DNA of 64,000 bases from Rhizobium sp. CIAT894 (GTDB taxonomy: Bacteria; Pseudomonadota; Alphaproteobacteria; Rhizobiales; Rhizobiaceae), in contig NZ_CP020950.1 in assembly GCF_000172795.2 (NCBI RefSeq), positions 1 through 64,000 of the forward strand, in the 5' to 3' direction. Position 1 is the first letter of the stretch. Each line of letters opens with the position of its first letter. Shown here piece by piece: positions 1 through 9,133 of this stretch. The notes beneath the pieces are model-generated. The model worked only from the letters and a program-made list of their open reading frames with translations. It made no database searches and was not told the origin of the DNA. A program made the translations under genes and the position numbers.

Positions 1-40
1 GTGCGGCTGATCGTTATTCCTGCCGTTGAGGATTTCGGTT

Positions 41-56
41 GTGGTCAGCTGACCAC
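41..56. repeat. 16-bp perfect palindrome, left copy
   Basis: GTGGTCAGCTGACCAC is its own reverse complement. An identical copy lies at 2387-2402, and the sequence after each copy is also loosely alike (ACA, GCT, GAAAA in similar spacing, same orientation). The two copies bracket the nest of broken transposases. They may be ends or recombination sites of a lost element; the family is not recognised. Confidence 0.6.
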
Positions 57-455
57 AAAGCTAACCCTTGGAAAACACCAACTTTCAAAGGCGGCTTGTC
101 GGAGGCATTGCGCCGGTTACCGTCTGGCTCCCGAGCCAAATGACGCCTCTTAGGGGAACAGTAGACCGTGATCTCAATACGAACGCGCCCAAGGTCGCGC
201 ACGAACAAGACCAGGAGCGAAGTCTTCGCACGAAATGGCAGCCGCCTTTCATCAATTCATTGGCACCGGCGCGGCGAGCAAATCTCAAGGCGGCCGGCTG
301 TGCCGGCTAATCGCGAATGGGCGATGGCGCCGCATGGATAGGACGCAATAGGAACAACTAACTGCTGCCATCCGCAGCGCCGGAATCTACGGGGCTGATT
401 CGCGGCGGCACTTCCACAACACTGGGAGAATTCATCAACCGCTATCTTGGGCGAG
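57..455. other. No gene seen; IS-remnant flank
   Basis: About 400 bases with no reading frame that resembles a known protein and no convincing ribosome binding site. It lies between the left palindrome and the first transposase remnant and is most simply decayed insertion-sequence DNA. Confidence 0.4.
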
Positions 456-459
456 GTGA

Positions 460-780
460 CGCAATGAGCCACTCGACCCTATGGTCTTTTGACCAGACAA
501 GAATGGCATTCGAGGTGAGTTTGGTGCCGTTGTCGGAGAGATCATTGCGAGTTTGCCGCGCCATTCGATCGTCAGCTCTCGAGCGAGGCGACGACCGGAG
601 ATCGAGGTGTCCGGGGATCGCCGCGAGGCATTCGCGCGTCGCGTCATCGACGATGTTGAGCACGCGAAACCCCCTTCCGTAAGCGAACTTGCAGGCACGC
701 GCGCACCGATCCTGGTCAACGCGAAGGCTCTGCCCGCTGGTCGCTGGATTTTGTTCGTGACCAAAAGCAAATGATCCAGT
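460..780 (-). pseudogene. IS3-family transposase (OrfB) remnant, frameshifted
   Basis: On the minus strand two frames together spell the integrase core of an IS3-family OrfB: FRVLNIVDDATRECLAAIP in one frame, DTSISGRRLAREL in the next, then SDNGTKLTSNAI and WSKDHRVEW back in the first. At least two frameshifts interrupt it, and neither the N-terminal half nor the end of the protein is present. A sister remnant of the same group lies at 1460-2245 on the other strand, so this is half of an inverted pair around a Tn5-like remnant. It cannot make active transposase. Confidence 0.75.
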
Positions 781-789
781 GGAACACTT

Positions 790-1355
790 CTCCACCGAAC
801 GACTGAGGCATATACCTATCTCGCAAGGCCCAGCCATCGGCACAGTATTTGAGTCCGTTGAAGAAGGTGATGGGTCCAGGCGGCTTGGAGGAGGCATAGC
901 TGTTCCAGCCGCCGAGTTTGGGGATGATCCAGGCGGCCCAGGCGAGCGAAGGTTTTGGATGGGGATTGGATTGCAGCTTGGTCTTGCCCTTGAAGCGGCT
1001 TTCGAGGGCGGCGAGCGTGTTGATCTCGTGGGGACTGACTGCCAGGCTTGCCTGGGTGAGGATCGCCGCCACTGCGGTCCTGCACGAGTTGGAGGACGAT
1101 TGCCGCGGCCTTGGCGGCGATGGCGACGAGCTTTTCCAGCCGCGCCGCTAACTGCAATTGGCTGTCCTCGATCTCCCAGGCGTCAGTCGCACTGGAGAGC
1201 GCATGGGTGGTCAAGAGCAGCCAATGCAAGGGCTCGACACCGTCGGGTGCGTCCGGTTCGACGACCTCAACCCAACTGAGCCTAACCCGTCGGGCAGCCC
1301 TTCTTCGCGCAGGTCTTGCGGCCGCCGGATCGTCGCCTAGCCGAAGCGCAGGCAC
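790..1355 (-). pseudogene. Tn5/IS4-like transposase C-terminal remnant
   Basis: Minus-strand frames contain EPLHWLLLTTHALSSATDAW, then EDSQLQLAARLEKLVAIAAK, then, after a frame change, SPHEINTLAALESRFKGKTK and GPITFFNGLKY. These are the C-terminal segments typical of Tn5-type (IS4 superfamily) transposases. The stretch between the WEI and EDSQLQL segments, which in intact proteins carries the catalytic Glu region, is missing, and the N-terminal half is absent. It sits between two IS3-like remnants, suggesting nested insertion followed by decay. Confidence 0.75.
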
Positions 1356-1459
1356 AACGTTGCCTGCCGCGCCGGACGGTCGGCGCGCTCGCGCAGCTCG
1401 ATCGTTGGGTGTCGCAGAACCGAACTGTCTCTACGACATCACGCAGTTTAGAGCCGCCG

Positions 1460-2245
1460 ATGAGTGCATGGTCATGCATGACGCGCGACAAAAGATCGAA
1501 GCGTTGGTCGGGCAGGCGCGCCCACATGATAAAGAAGTCGCCCTATTGCGCGACCTCGCCAATGAGCGATGGCGTTTCGGCGACCGGCGGCTTCGGCGGG
1601 AGGGAGCGCCGTTGGGGTCGACCGCATCTACGGGCTCTATCGCGAAGAAGGACTTTCCGTTCGCAAGCAGAAAAGCCGGGGCGGCACGCCTGGCCCGATC
1701 CTGGTCGAAGCGAAGGCCAATGCCCGATGCTCGCTGAATTTCGTTCACGACCAGTTCGCTTGCGGAAGGCGGTTTCGCGTGCTCAACTTCGTCGAAGACG
1801 TGACCCGCGAATGCCTGGCGGCGATCCCGGACACCTCGATCTTGCCTCGTCGCGTCGCTCGCGAACTGTCGGTCCTCATCGAACGGCGCGGCAAACCGGG
1901 GATGATCGTCTCCGACAACGGCACGGAATTCACCTCGAATGCGATCCTTGCCAGGTCGAAGGATCATAGGGTCGAGTCGCACGGCATCACGCCGGGAAGC
2001 CGATGCAAAACGCTAATGTCGAGAGCTTCAACGGCCGGATGCGGGGACGAGATGGTCAACCAAAGCCTGTTCCTCGGCTGCGATTATGCCCGAAGCGCCA
2101 TTGCTGGGCCGACGATTACAACCACTTCCGGCCGCACTCATCGCTCGGACCAGACCCGGGCAAGTGATGCAGATACCATTGCCACAACCGGCTCCAACGC
2201 TGCGCGAGATGAAAGCTTCGCGTTTCCGCCACTTGGCGTACTCGG
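1460..2245 (+). pseudogene. IS3-family transposase (OrfB) pseudogene
   Basis: The best-preserved IS remnant. It reads RQKIEALVGQ, then RRLRREG, GVDRIYGLYREEGLSVRKQK, GTPGPILVEAKANARCSLNF, RFRVLNFVEDVTRECLAAIP, SDNGTEFTSNAI and, at the end, DDYNHFRPHSSLG followed by a SNAARDESFAFPP tail. The DDE residues (D of NFVED, D of SDNG) are visible, but several frameshifts break the frame (near 1600, 1975 and 2100), so no full protein can be made. It is oriented opposite to the remnant at 460-780. Confidence 0.8.
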
Positions 2246-3290
2246 AGCGCGCAGGCTCTAGTCGCCGCCGGAGAGGATTGAGTGCTAGGTCAGCGGGTCC
2301 ACTGATCGAGGTCTCTCGCCAGACTCTGCTGTCGTGGGCCAGCAAGTTTTTGGGGGTGGGACGCACTGCCACCAGCTGCTTTTCCGGTGGTCAGCTGACC
2401 ACAGCTCCAACACTCTGAAAAGAAACGACATTTTCGGGCGCTACTATGGACGTCGCATGACCCGCTCCTCGCGCCACCTCTCACAAGATCGGTTGTGTAG
2501 AGATAGGTACCGTCCTGCCGCCGCCATGGGTCGCAGGGTCTTGGCGGTCATTTTTGATCGTACATGACGTTCTAAGGGCATTGGTCATGGTTGGCCGGGT
2601 AGAATGGCCGACAGCCCTTCTATGCGGCTGGTGTAGTAAGGTCAGTTGATGCACGGAGCCGATTGAGCGGCTTCGTGTTCGAACGAACAATGGCGGTGTT
2701 TGTCACGACTGAAAGGAGACATTGCTTTGTAAGCTTAACGGCGGTCTCCGCAGGATGCTTCAGGACGAAGACCTACCAGGCTTCGAGGACAGTAAACGAA
2801 TGTTTGCAGATTTTCGGCCGTAATCATTCTTGTAGGAAATATAGCTGGCGGCGCGGACAAATGGCTCAATCAAATTGTCGAGCATCCTTGAAAGAACGCC
2901 GAAACGCGGACGGATTGTAAAAGAAACAAATACTGTCTGACTGAGTCCCGGCTCGCGCCCGAATTCTTCGTGCAGCCGAGACGGCTTTTTTTTGGTAGCG
3001 AGGGGAGGGGCTGTCCTCTGCTTTTACCCGCGCCGCCGAGGGTCATGGCCCGCGCGCCTCTGTGGATCATAATCACCGCGGCTGAAGCCTTCAGCACGTT
3101 CCGGGGGAGGGGGCGAGCAGGCGGAGGAAGCCGGCTCCGCGGGCGAGGATGTAGGCGCTGAGCTGAAACCGCGGAGCGATAGCGACTAGCGGTCCTGGCG
3201 CTACAGATCCCTAAAGGCCGGACCTGACGGCTATGCAGTCGAATAGCGACAAGAAAAGAATATCTGCCATCGGGCGTCGGATGAACCATG
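2246..3290. other. About 1 kb without a supported gene
   Basis: No frame matches a family I recognise. On the plus strand around 2230-2350 a weak phrase (EVSRQTLLSWASKF) recalls the start of IS6-type transposases but is too short to call. The region contains the right 16-bp palindrome copy (2387-2402) and some hairpin-forming GC-rich sequence near 3050-3150. It is probably degenerate mobile DNA upstream of the recombinase terminus. Confidence 0.4.
2387..2402. repeat. 16-bp perfect palindrome, right copy
   Basis: Identical to positions 41-56 (GTGGTCAGCTGACCAC). Together the pair delimits about 2.35 kb of transposase remnants. Confidence 0.6.
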
Positions 3291-3293
3291 CCC

Positions 3294-4259
3294 TCAACGG
3301 CGAATGAGGCCAAATCGGTGGGCTTCGTCCAGCAGGACCCGCACCGAGGACGGTTGCCACTTCTTGCCGCTGCGCACAGGCCGTTCTCCCATCTGGTCCA
3401 GTTGCGCGGCAATGTCGCGCAGCGACAGGTTGGGATCGGCAATGGCAATTGCCGCCACCAGCTTCATCAGATAGTCTTCGGGAGCGCGGCGAGGGGATCG
3501 AGCAAGGAGTTCCTTCTCCGCGAGCTTTTCGCGTACCATGCGATGAACAGCGCGACGAAGGCGTTCGACGGTCCAGTCGTGGCCACGGCGATTGAGAACC
3601 CGCACGACATTGTCCCAACTGTGCTGCGGCCGGAGTTGACGCACCATCGGCAGCCACGTCTGCGCCGATGCAATGAGTTCATCGAGATAGAGCTTCTCCC
3701 GTGCCTGCGAGATTGCCTTGATCGCCTCCGGCCGTCGTTCTCGCAGACCCGGATTTCCAGGAAGCTTGCCGCGTGCCTTCGCCGCCTTAATGCCGGCTTT
3801 GGTACGCTCGGCGATTAGCGCCCGCTCGAGCTGCGCGACGGCGCCGAGGACCTGAAGGGAAAACATGCCCTGCGGGGTCGACGTATCGATTGGATCGCGA
3901 ATCGACCGGAAATGCACGCCGCGCGCCTCGAGGTCCTCGATCACCGACAAGAGATGACTGACGGATCGGGCCAGTCGATCGAGGCGCACGACAATGAGGA
4001 CGTCGCCGGCGCTAAGCTCAGCGAGTAATCGCGTCAGCACCGGTCGAGCCCGCGATGCTCCGGAACCATGCTCCTGATGGATCCGATCGCAGCCGGCTGC
4101 ACGCAGCTCGTCCAACTGGGCATCGTGGACCTGTTCATCCGTCGACACCCGGGCATAACCGATCAGCCGCTTGGGAGATTGTTGGTTGTTAAATGTTTGT
4201 GGCTTCGCCATCGCGCTTGTAACGGCCCTGTCTCGAAGTACTTTGTACAGATAAGGCAT
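3294..4259 (-). CDS. Serine recombinase (resolvase/invertase family)
   Basis: A 321-aa small-serine-recombinase-type protein, longer than the usual 180-200 aa resolvase. The catalytic N-terminal domain carries GYARVSTDEQ with the nucleophile serine near residue 39, then the DVLIVVRLDRLARS motif and the AQLERALIAERTKAG helix. The extra C-terminal half (about 150 residues, ending SSVRVLLDEAHRFGLIRR) resembles the tandem helical DNA-binding part seen in Tn3-type resolvase relatives. The start at 4259 gives a short basic leader; an internal Met (residue 17, MAKPQTF) is an equally possible start. No partner transposase is present, so it is an orphan resolvase/invertase of a lost element or a free-standing integrase. 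Confidence 0.9.
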   Translation of the reverse strand: MPYLYKVLRDRAVTSAMAKPQTFNNQQSPKRLIGYARVSTDEQVHDAQLDELRAAGCDRIHQEHGSGASRARPVLTRLLAELSAGDVLIVVRLDRLARSVSHLLSVIEDLEARGVHFRSIRDPIDTSTPQGMFSLQVLGAVAQLERALIAERTKAGIKAAKARGKLPGNPGLRERRPEAIKAISQAREKLYLDELIASAQTWLPMVRQLRPQHSWDNVVRVLNRRGHDWTVERLRRAVHRMVREKLAEKELLARSPRRAPEDYLMKLVAAIAIADPNLSLRDIAAQLDQMGERPVRSGKKWQPSSVRVLLDEAHRFGLIRR

Positions 4260-4915
4260 GCGTTAGAAATCGGTCCTTTGCAAGCGTGTTTTAGACATGA
4301 AATAGCGGCGCGCCAGACTCGAAATGCCGTTGCGAACGAGCAACCGAGCGTCGGCATAGGCAAACGCGCGTCAGCGGGCTTCTGTGGCGGAAATGCCGGA
4401 AAAGCAACGGCTTCGCTGATACCTGAAGAGGAGGAGCCTGCCAAAAGAGCGCTGGCGCTCAACCCTGGAAAGGAGAAGGGGTCATCTGCGCCGGCGTCGG
4501 CCGTCGAATTCTGTCTTGGGGAGTCCGGTCATCCCGGGCGAAATCGCCCCGAAAGCCCGGAAAACCGGGCGTTTCCGGCGATCCAGGGCGACCGACATCA
4601 CTGATTTGCGGGCTGAAATCAATCGCGTCCGATAAGCTTTACTTATCGGAAGTGAGATGTGGCCTGAAACATCATAGGGCGTAGAGGAAGCTAATTTAAT
4701 ATTCGCTTCCGCTACAGAAAAGAATGACGTTAATTCATATGGTTAACGATATGAAAACATCCTGAGCGTCGACCAAGTGGGCAGTGGCGGACGCGGAGAA
4801 TGAGTCTATAGGCAGTTGAGGGAGGCCGAACCTGCCCGCGCCTCGGCGGCAAGCTCGGCCGAACCACGGAGCGGACGAGTACGTGGGCGAAATTGGGCCA
4901 GCCACTCGTTCCGGG
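4260..4915. other. Intergenic region with an inverted repeat, no gene
   Basis: About 650 bases between the convergent-side ends of two recombinase genes. Open frames here are antisense extensions without recognisable sequence. The notable object is the interrupted palindrome at 4628-4650; the remainder is AT-richer around 4650-4760 and shows no clear gene. Confidence 0.45.
4628..4650. repeat. 9-bp inverted repeat with 5-bp loop
   Basis: TCCGATAAG, spacer CTTTA, then CTTATCGGA. The arms are perfect complements. The form (two short arms around a few central bases, 270 bases downstream of a tyrosine recombinase gene) is that of a recombinase core site, but it could also be a regulatory hairpin. 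No second copy was found near the other recombinase. Confidence 0.45.
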
Positions 4916-7273
4916 CTACGCCGCTTCCCAGACCTGGTTCAGGATTTTTGCCGCGAGCGCCGCCTTGTCCTGCGGCAGGAAACGGCCATAGTGCTGCTGC
5001 ACCACATCCGGAGTATCCTGAATCGCGTAACTCGCCTGCTCGTAGGATCCTGTCTGCTTGAGGATATGGGTCGCCAGAATATCCCGGACATTATGCGGCC
5101 CGTGCGGCAGCAGGCCCTTGATGGCGCCGCGACCGGTATACGGATTGTAGATTCCATATCGTTGGATCACGGTCCGCCAGGCCTCATAGAAGGTCGTGGA
5201 GTCGTAGGCGGCGTCGGTGCTGGTCGTCTTGACCGTCTTTACGAACAGGGTGCCTGGGTCTTTCGTGCCGGCGAGCAGCACACCGCGATGCCGGTCGAGA
5301 TAGGCATCCAGGTAGTGGTAGAGATCGAGCAGATCGGGCAGGATCAGCCGGAACGGTTTTTGCCCAAAGAAGGACGAGCCGGAATTCTTGAATGCGACGG
5401 ACGGAATGAGCACTTCCCAGCCACGCTCGCGGTCGCTCCAGCGCAGCTCCCCGCACTTCATGTCTTCCAACCGGCGCTCCGCCGTCGGAAAATGACCGCG
5501 CGGGCAGACGCGAAGCTGGCGGAGGTTCTTCTGCCGCAGTCCCAGATGCAACCCAAGCCGAAGTATCAGAAAGGAGCGGACCGCTTCCGCCGCTGGCCGC
5601 GGATAGAGATGCTCGTCCGGCATCCGCTTCAGGATCTCGTCCGTGATTTTGCGATACTCTGCCAAAGGGCTGTCCGCTTCGAGGATCACCATGATCGGCT
5701 CGAACGGATCGCGATGCACCCGCATGACCCGCTGAACTTCCTTGGAGCGATTGGCAGCATGCCGATGAAACGCGTCGCAGGCGCCATGCCAGTCACGCGA
5801 AGCGAATTCGATCTCCTCCGGCGCGATCAGACCTTCGATCGGGCGAACATTCTTCAGAAGCTCCGGATGCTGCCGGATCCAGCCAACCTCCGCACGGGTG
5901 AGGGCTTGTGCGACCATCAGCATGTCTTCTTCCCATTTGGTGTAGAAGCCGCGTCGCTGCTCGCGCCATTGCAGATACCAATCCCAGACACCCGGGAAGA
6001 TCAGCAAGCCGAAGGTCAATTGGCTGAGCGGGACGCCGCGGCCCTTGACGATGCCGGCGGGTGAGGCGGCCAGTGCACCGAACATCAGTCCGAGATGCTC
6101 GATCTTCTGCGATGCCGTTTCCTCGCCCCACACGCCGTTGCGCTGAAACCCGATCGCCGTCAGTGTCGAGGTCTTGAAGCGGATCAGGTCCGCCATCTCC
6201 ATCGCCAACCGTTGCGGCGCGTCGACGACGCCGGAAAGAAGGTCCGGATCCTCTAAGAATTCTTCTGCGGTCAGACTGGCGCTGCTGGTCAGCGCGGGAG
6301 ATCGGGGAGACAGGGATCCGCCGCCATAGGTGATGCCGGGAAAGCGGATCGCATAGCGTTTCTTGCTGGCCGCCGCCTGGTAGCGGCGATAATCGGTCGA
6401 GCCAGAGATGATGACACGCCGCACCCAGTCGATGATTTCCTCGCGTTTGGAAAACGGCAGGCTGCCAAAGTCGTCCGGCAGATGCCAGGCCAATCGCCGC
6501 CGCTCGACAGGACTGATATCGCCAAGATCGTGACCATTGAGCGAACGCGCCTGATGCGGCAGCTTCGCCTTGAAATATCCCTCCGCCAGTCGGTAGCGCC
6601 GCTCGATGCGGGAGAGGATGTCGAAGCTGGCAATCGATCTCGGCGCGCGTTCACCCTGGATCCATGACAAGAGCGTCTTGTGGTCAAAAGTCTCGCCGAG
6701 ACGGATGATCGCACGATAGAGTTGCCAGTAACTGTCGCCGAAGCGGCGCATCTGGTAGATGAGGGCGTCCTGGAAGCTCTCTGGATCGTCCACCGCTTCG
6801 AACAGCGGTTCGGGAAATTCCTGGATCGGTTTTGGCTGCGGACCTGGCGATGCTGAGGCGGATTGGGCCAGAGTGTTGTCGCTGCCCAGCCGTTGGGGCT
6901 TGCGGGTCGCGGATGCCGCTGGTGCTGGCGTCCGGCGAACGGTTTTGGGCGATGTGGGTTTCCGTTTTGTCGTCCGAACGTCTTCCGCTGCGGGCGGCAT
7001 GCGGAGCCATCGGAGGATGGCGTCGAGGCCAGGGCGCAGGTGGGTTTTCAGCTCCAGCGTGATCTCGTCCTCGATCCCGCAGGCTTCACCGACCGCCTTC
7101 CAATCGATGCGGCCGTTCAGCAACGGCGGTGACTTGCGATAGATGATCAGGCTGATGAGGTATGGCCGGATGTTGTCCAAAGCCCGTTTCGATGCGATCG
7201 GCGCGATGCGCACCTCGCAGAAGTCTGAGATTTTTCGTTGAAAATGACGTGAGGAAATATCTTCTCTTGGCAT
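4916..7273 (-). CDS. Large tyrosine recombinase/integrase, copy 1
   Basis: A 785-aa protein about twice the size of ordinary phage integrases. The C-terminal quarter holds the tyrosine-recombinase signature: Arg near residue 580 (LGLRQKNLRQL), the box-II H-x-x-R near 727-730 (HNVRDILATH) and the probable nucleophile Tyr near 762 (QQHYGRF). The N-terminal 550 residues include a Pro/Ala-rich linker (about 120-170) and a conserved segment WQLYRAIIRLGETFDHKTLL that may be helix-turn-helix-like. The frame is open up to 7471, but the start at 7273 is chosen because the protein then aligns from its first residues with the second copy at 50634-52991, and a conserved upstream element follows. Substrate site unknown. 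Confidence 0.85.
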   Translation of the reverse strand: MPREDISSRHFQRKISDFCEVRIAPIASKRALDNIRPYLISLIIYRKSPPLLNGRIDWKAVGEACGIEDEITLELKTHLRPGLDAILRWLRMPPAAEDVRTTKRKPTSPKTVRRTPAPAASATRKPQRLGSDNTLAQSASASPGPQPKPIQEFPEPLFEAVDDPESFQDALIYQMRRFGDSYWQLYRAIIRLGETFDHKTLLSWIQGERAPRSIASFDILSRIERRYRLAEGYFKAKLPHQARSLNGHDLGDISPVERRRLAWHLPDDFGSLPFSKREEIIDWVRRVIISGSTDYRRYQAAASKKRYAIRFPGITYGGGSLSPRSPALTSSASLTAEEFLEDPDLLSGVVDAPQRLAMEMADLIRFKTSTLTAIGFQRNGVWGEETASQKIEHLGLMFGALAASPAGIVKGRGVPLSQLTFGLLIFPGVWDWYLQWREQRRGFYTKWEEDMLMVAQALTRAEVGWIRQHPELLKNVRPIEGLIAPEEIEFASRDWHGACDAFHRHAANRSKEVQRVMRVHRDPFEPIMVILEADSPLAEYRKITDEILKRMPDEHLYPRPAAEAVRSFLILRLGLHLGLRQKNLRQLRVCPRGHFPTAERRLEDMKCGELRWSDRERGWEVLIPSVAFKNSGSSFFGQKPFRLILPDLLDLYHYLDAYLDRHRGVLLAGTKDPGTLFVKTVKTTSTDAAYDSTTFYEAWRTVIQRYGIYNPYTGRGAIKGLLPHGPHNVRDILATHILKQTGSYEQASYAIQDTPDVVQQHYGRFLPQDKAALAAKILNQVWEAA

Positions 7274-7286
7274 GCTCGCATTCCCT

Positions 7287-7304
7287 CTCGGCCCCAATGC
7301 CGAG
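7287..7304 (-). promoter_or_regulatory. Conserved hairpin upstream of recombinase copy 1
   Basis: CTCGGC-CCCAAT-GCCGAG lies 13 bases before the start codon and is followed upstream by GGCGAGCGGAAATAGGAG. The same arrangement occurs before the second recombinase (53001-53018), where the palindrome is better (8-bp arms). Conservation outside the coding region suggests an operator for autoregulation or an RNA hairpin limiting translation. Confidence 0.5.
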
Positions 7305-7364
7305 GGCGAGCGGAAATAGGAGTTGTCGTTTAACAAACAGTGTATCGGAAGGAGCAGAAGATCG

Positions 7365-7885
7365 TCATTGTGGTAGATGTTTTTGTGCCACCTCCAGCTC
7401 GCGAACGAAATCCGGGCGGCGAGACGCTGGTGCGGGTGGTCGGCAGGGACTGCAGCATCGACCTGCATCATTGATGACTTGCGCGAGGAACTCAGTTCCC
7501 GGCTTTACGAACTGGTGTCGGTCGCCGGCGGCTGGCAGCATCGAACGCGTTCGCGTTACGCAGGCGCGATCCAGGCCTCTGCTGCTCCGACGCGCGGCGC
7601 GGCAACAATGTTGTCGGAGTTCGAGGCGATGGTGCTGATGGCGATTGGATATTCCCGCCGGTCACCCGCGGCGAGCTGTCGAAGGTCTTTGGCAAGGAGG
7701 TGAGCCATGACGTCATCGGCAATTTGCGTGGTGCGGGATTCATCGGGTCCGGGCCGCTTAGTCCGACGCCTGGGGCACCGTATACCTACGTGACGACGCC
7801 GTCATTTTCTGTCGGCCTTCGGCATGGAGACGCTGCGCGACCTGCCGAACATCGAGGCGCTCGAGGACGCTGGTCTTCTGAGCTG
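7365..7885 (+). pseudogene. scpB-like (SMC-ScpB) pseudogene, multiple frameshifts
   Basis: Pieces in three frames reconstruct a plasmid-type ScpB protein, the winged-helix partner of SMC in chromosome condensation: VFVPPPARERNPGGETLVRV and VGRDCSIDL, then IDDLREEL and YELVSVAGGWQHRTRSRYAG, then LSEFEAMVLMAIGY, then (frame shift near 7650) PPVTRGELSKVFGKEVSHDV and GPLSPTPGAPYTYVTT, then (shift near 7805) SAFGMETLRDLPNIEALEDA and a TGA at 7883. At least three frameshifts make it non-functional. Its position next to recombinase copy 1 suggests insertion of the island beside an old plasmid gene. Confidence 0.75.
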
Positions 7886-8128
7886 ACATGCGGATCAATA
7901 CGAGATCGCCGCCTCAGAACGCGGGGAAGCGAGACAGATAAGGAATGGTCATTATCGGATGATGCCGACGGTTTGCCTTAACGAGGCCGATTAGGAGCGG
8001 CTGCCCGTCGTGAGGGCGTGGCGCCTGAGTGGCTACCGAGAGCTGTGGACAATTGACGTATTTGCTCACTTTCGATTGCGCTGGCCGTGTTGAAATTTCA
8101 AGAATGATGTCTGATTCTGGCTTCACGC
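7886..8128. other. Intergenic region upstream of Hachiman
   Basis: About 240 bases without a gene. It must hold the promoter of the hamAB operon; no strong sigma-70 pair was identified. Confidence 0.35.
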
Positions 8129-9133
8129 GTGAGCTATTCTTCAGTGAGTAAAAGGGAAGGCATTATACCTCTATCCGAACTTGAAGCCGCGCTTGCTGGA
8201 CTAAAGCGGGACTACTCTAAGCTCAGTGCCCGTATCAGAACCCTCGCGCACTCCGTCACGTGCGAGTGTGATGGGCTTGTGCTCCGCCTTCACTTCCCAG
8301 CGTTTAGGCAGGGGCAAGCGACCATGCAGGAGATGGTCGATGCACTTGCCGGCTACATACTTCACTTTTCGCTTCCAAGATCTGAGCTTGATGGCCTGAA
8401 TTCGCAGTATGGTTTGATTTCGGCGGAGGATTTCCTCGCCGCTTTCGAGAAACTGCGCGAGGAAGCGATGCGTATATTCATGACGGTTCAAAAAAAGACG
8501 CATCGGAACGGTGAGGCGGGCGAGCTGCTTCTTTACGTGCTCACGGAATGGATTTTATCCGCCCCGCAGATCATCGCGAAAATGTCGTTGAAAACGAACC
8601 GCGATATGCCGGTTTACGGCGCAGATGGTGTCCACGCACGCTTCTGCGGCGATACCCAGCGATTGTTGCTCTACTGGGGTGAATCGAAGCTCCACAGCAG
8701 GGTGTCGGATGCGATAACGGATGCACTCAGTTCGATAGTAGAAGCTCTCAATCCAGAAAAAATGCAGCACGAGATCGATCTCGTTCAGCGCAATATCGAA
8801 TTCGCTGGGCTTGGCCCCGCTGCTCGCGATGCATTCCTGCGATACCTTGATCCCTATGAGGAAAGTTACAATGCGCGGCACGACGTCACCACGTGCTTGG
8901 TGGGCTTCGATTTCGACGGCTTCAGTGCGATCACTCGGGCCGATAGCATGACGGCCGAAGAAAAATTCTCTGCACTCGCGCAGGATCGGCTGGCCGATCT
9001 TGCGCCGCAAGTGGCTCGCAAATTGAAGGACTGCGGCCTGGCCGGACATCCAGTTGAGCTTTTCTTTTTCCCGGTTCCGTCAGTTGAGCGGTTCCGAGAA
9101 ATCTTTCAGGACAAAATCGGCTGGAGGAGATGA
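8129..9133 (+). CDS. hamA: HamA, Hachiman defence nuclease subunit (DUF1837)
   Basis: A 334-aa DUF1837 protein. In Hachiman systems HamA is a PD-(D/E)xK nuclease held in check by the helicase HamB and released on phage-induced DNA damage. The expected catalytic residues are visible: E132 (GELLLYVL), D166 (GADGVHARF) and E185-x-K187 (YWGESKL). The start is a GTG at 8129; the nearby ATGs at 8104 and 8107 are out of frame. The stop overlaps the start of the next gene by four bases (ATGA), so the two are translationally coupled. The helicase neighbour makes the assignment firm, although identity to tested HamA proteins cannot be measured here. Confidence 0.88.
   Translation: MSYSSVSKREGIIPLSELEAALAGLKRDYSKLSARIRTLAHSVTCECDGLVLRLHFPAFRQGQATMQEMVDALAGYILHFSLPRSELDGLNSQYGLISAEDFLAAFEKLREEAMRIFMTVQKKTHRNGEAGELLLYVLTEWILSAPQIIAKMSLKTNRDMPVYGADGVHARFCGDTQRLLLYWGESKLHSRVSDAITDALSSIVEALNPEKMQHEIDLVQRNIEFAGLGPAARDAFLRYLDPYEESYNARHDVTTCLVGFDFDGFSAITRADSMTAEEKFSALAQDRLADLAPQVARKLKDCGLAGHPVELFFFPVPSVERFREIFQDKIGWRR

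Noticed and set aside
2230..2415. Possible IS6-type transposase start (EVSRQTLLSWASKF)
   Set aside because: Only a short weak resemblance with no DDE motif following; not enough to call.
4068..4604. 178-codon plus-strand open frame between the recombinases
   Set aside because: First half is antisense to the serine recombinase start; the rest (PESPENRAFPAIQGDRHH-like) is common GC-rich filler without a start signal.
4883..6064. 393-codon plus-strand open frame over recombinase copy 1
   Set aside because: Antisense to a gene whose sequence is conserved in a second copy; the frame has no known domain.
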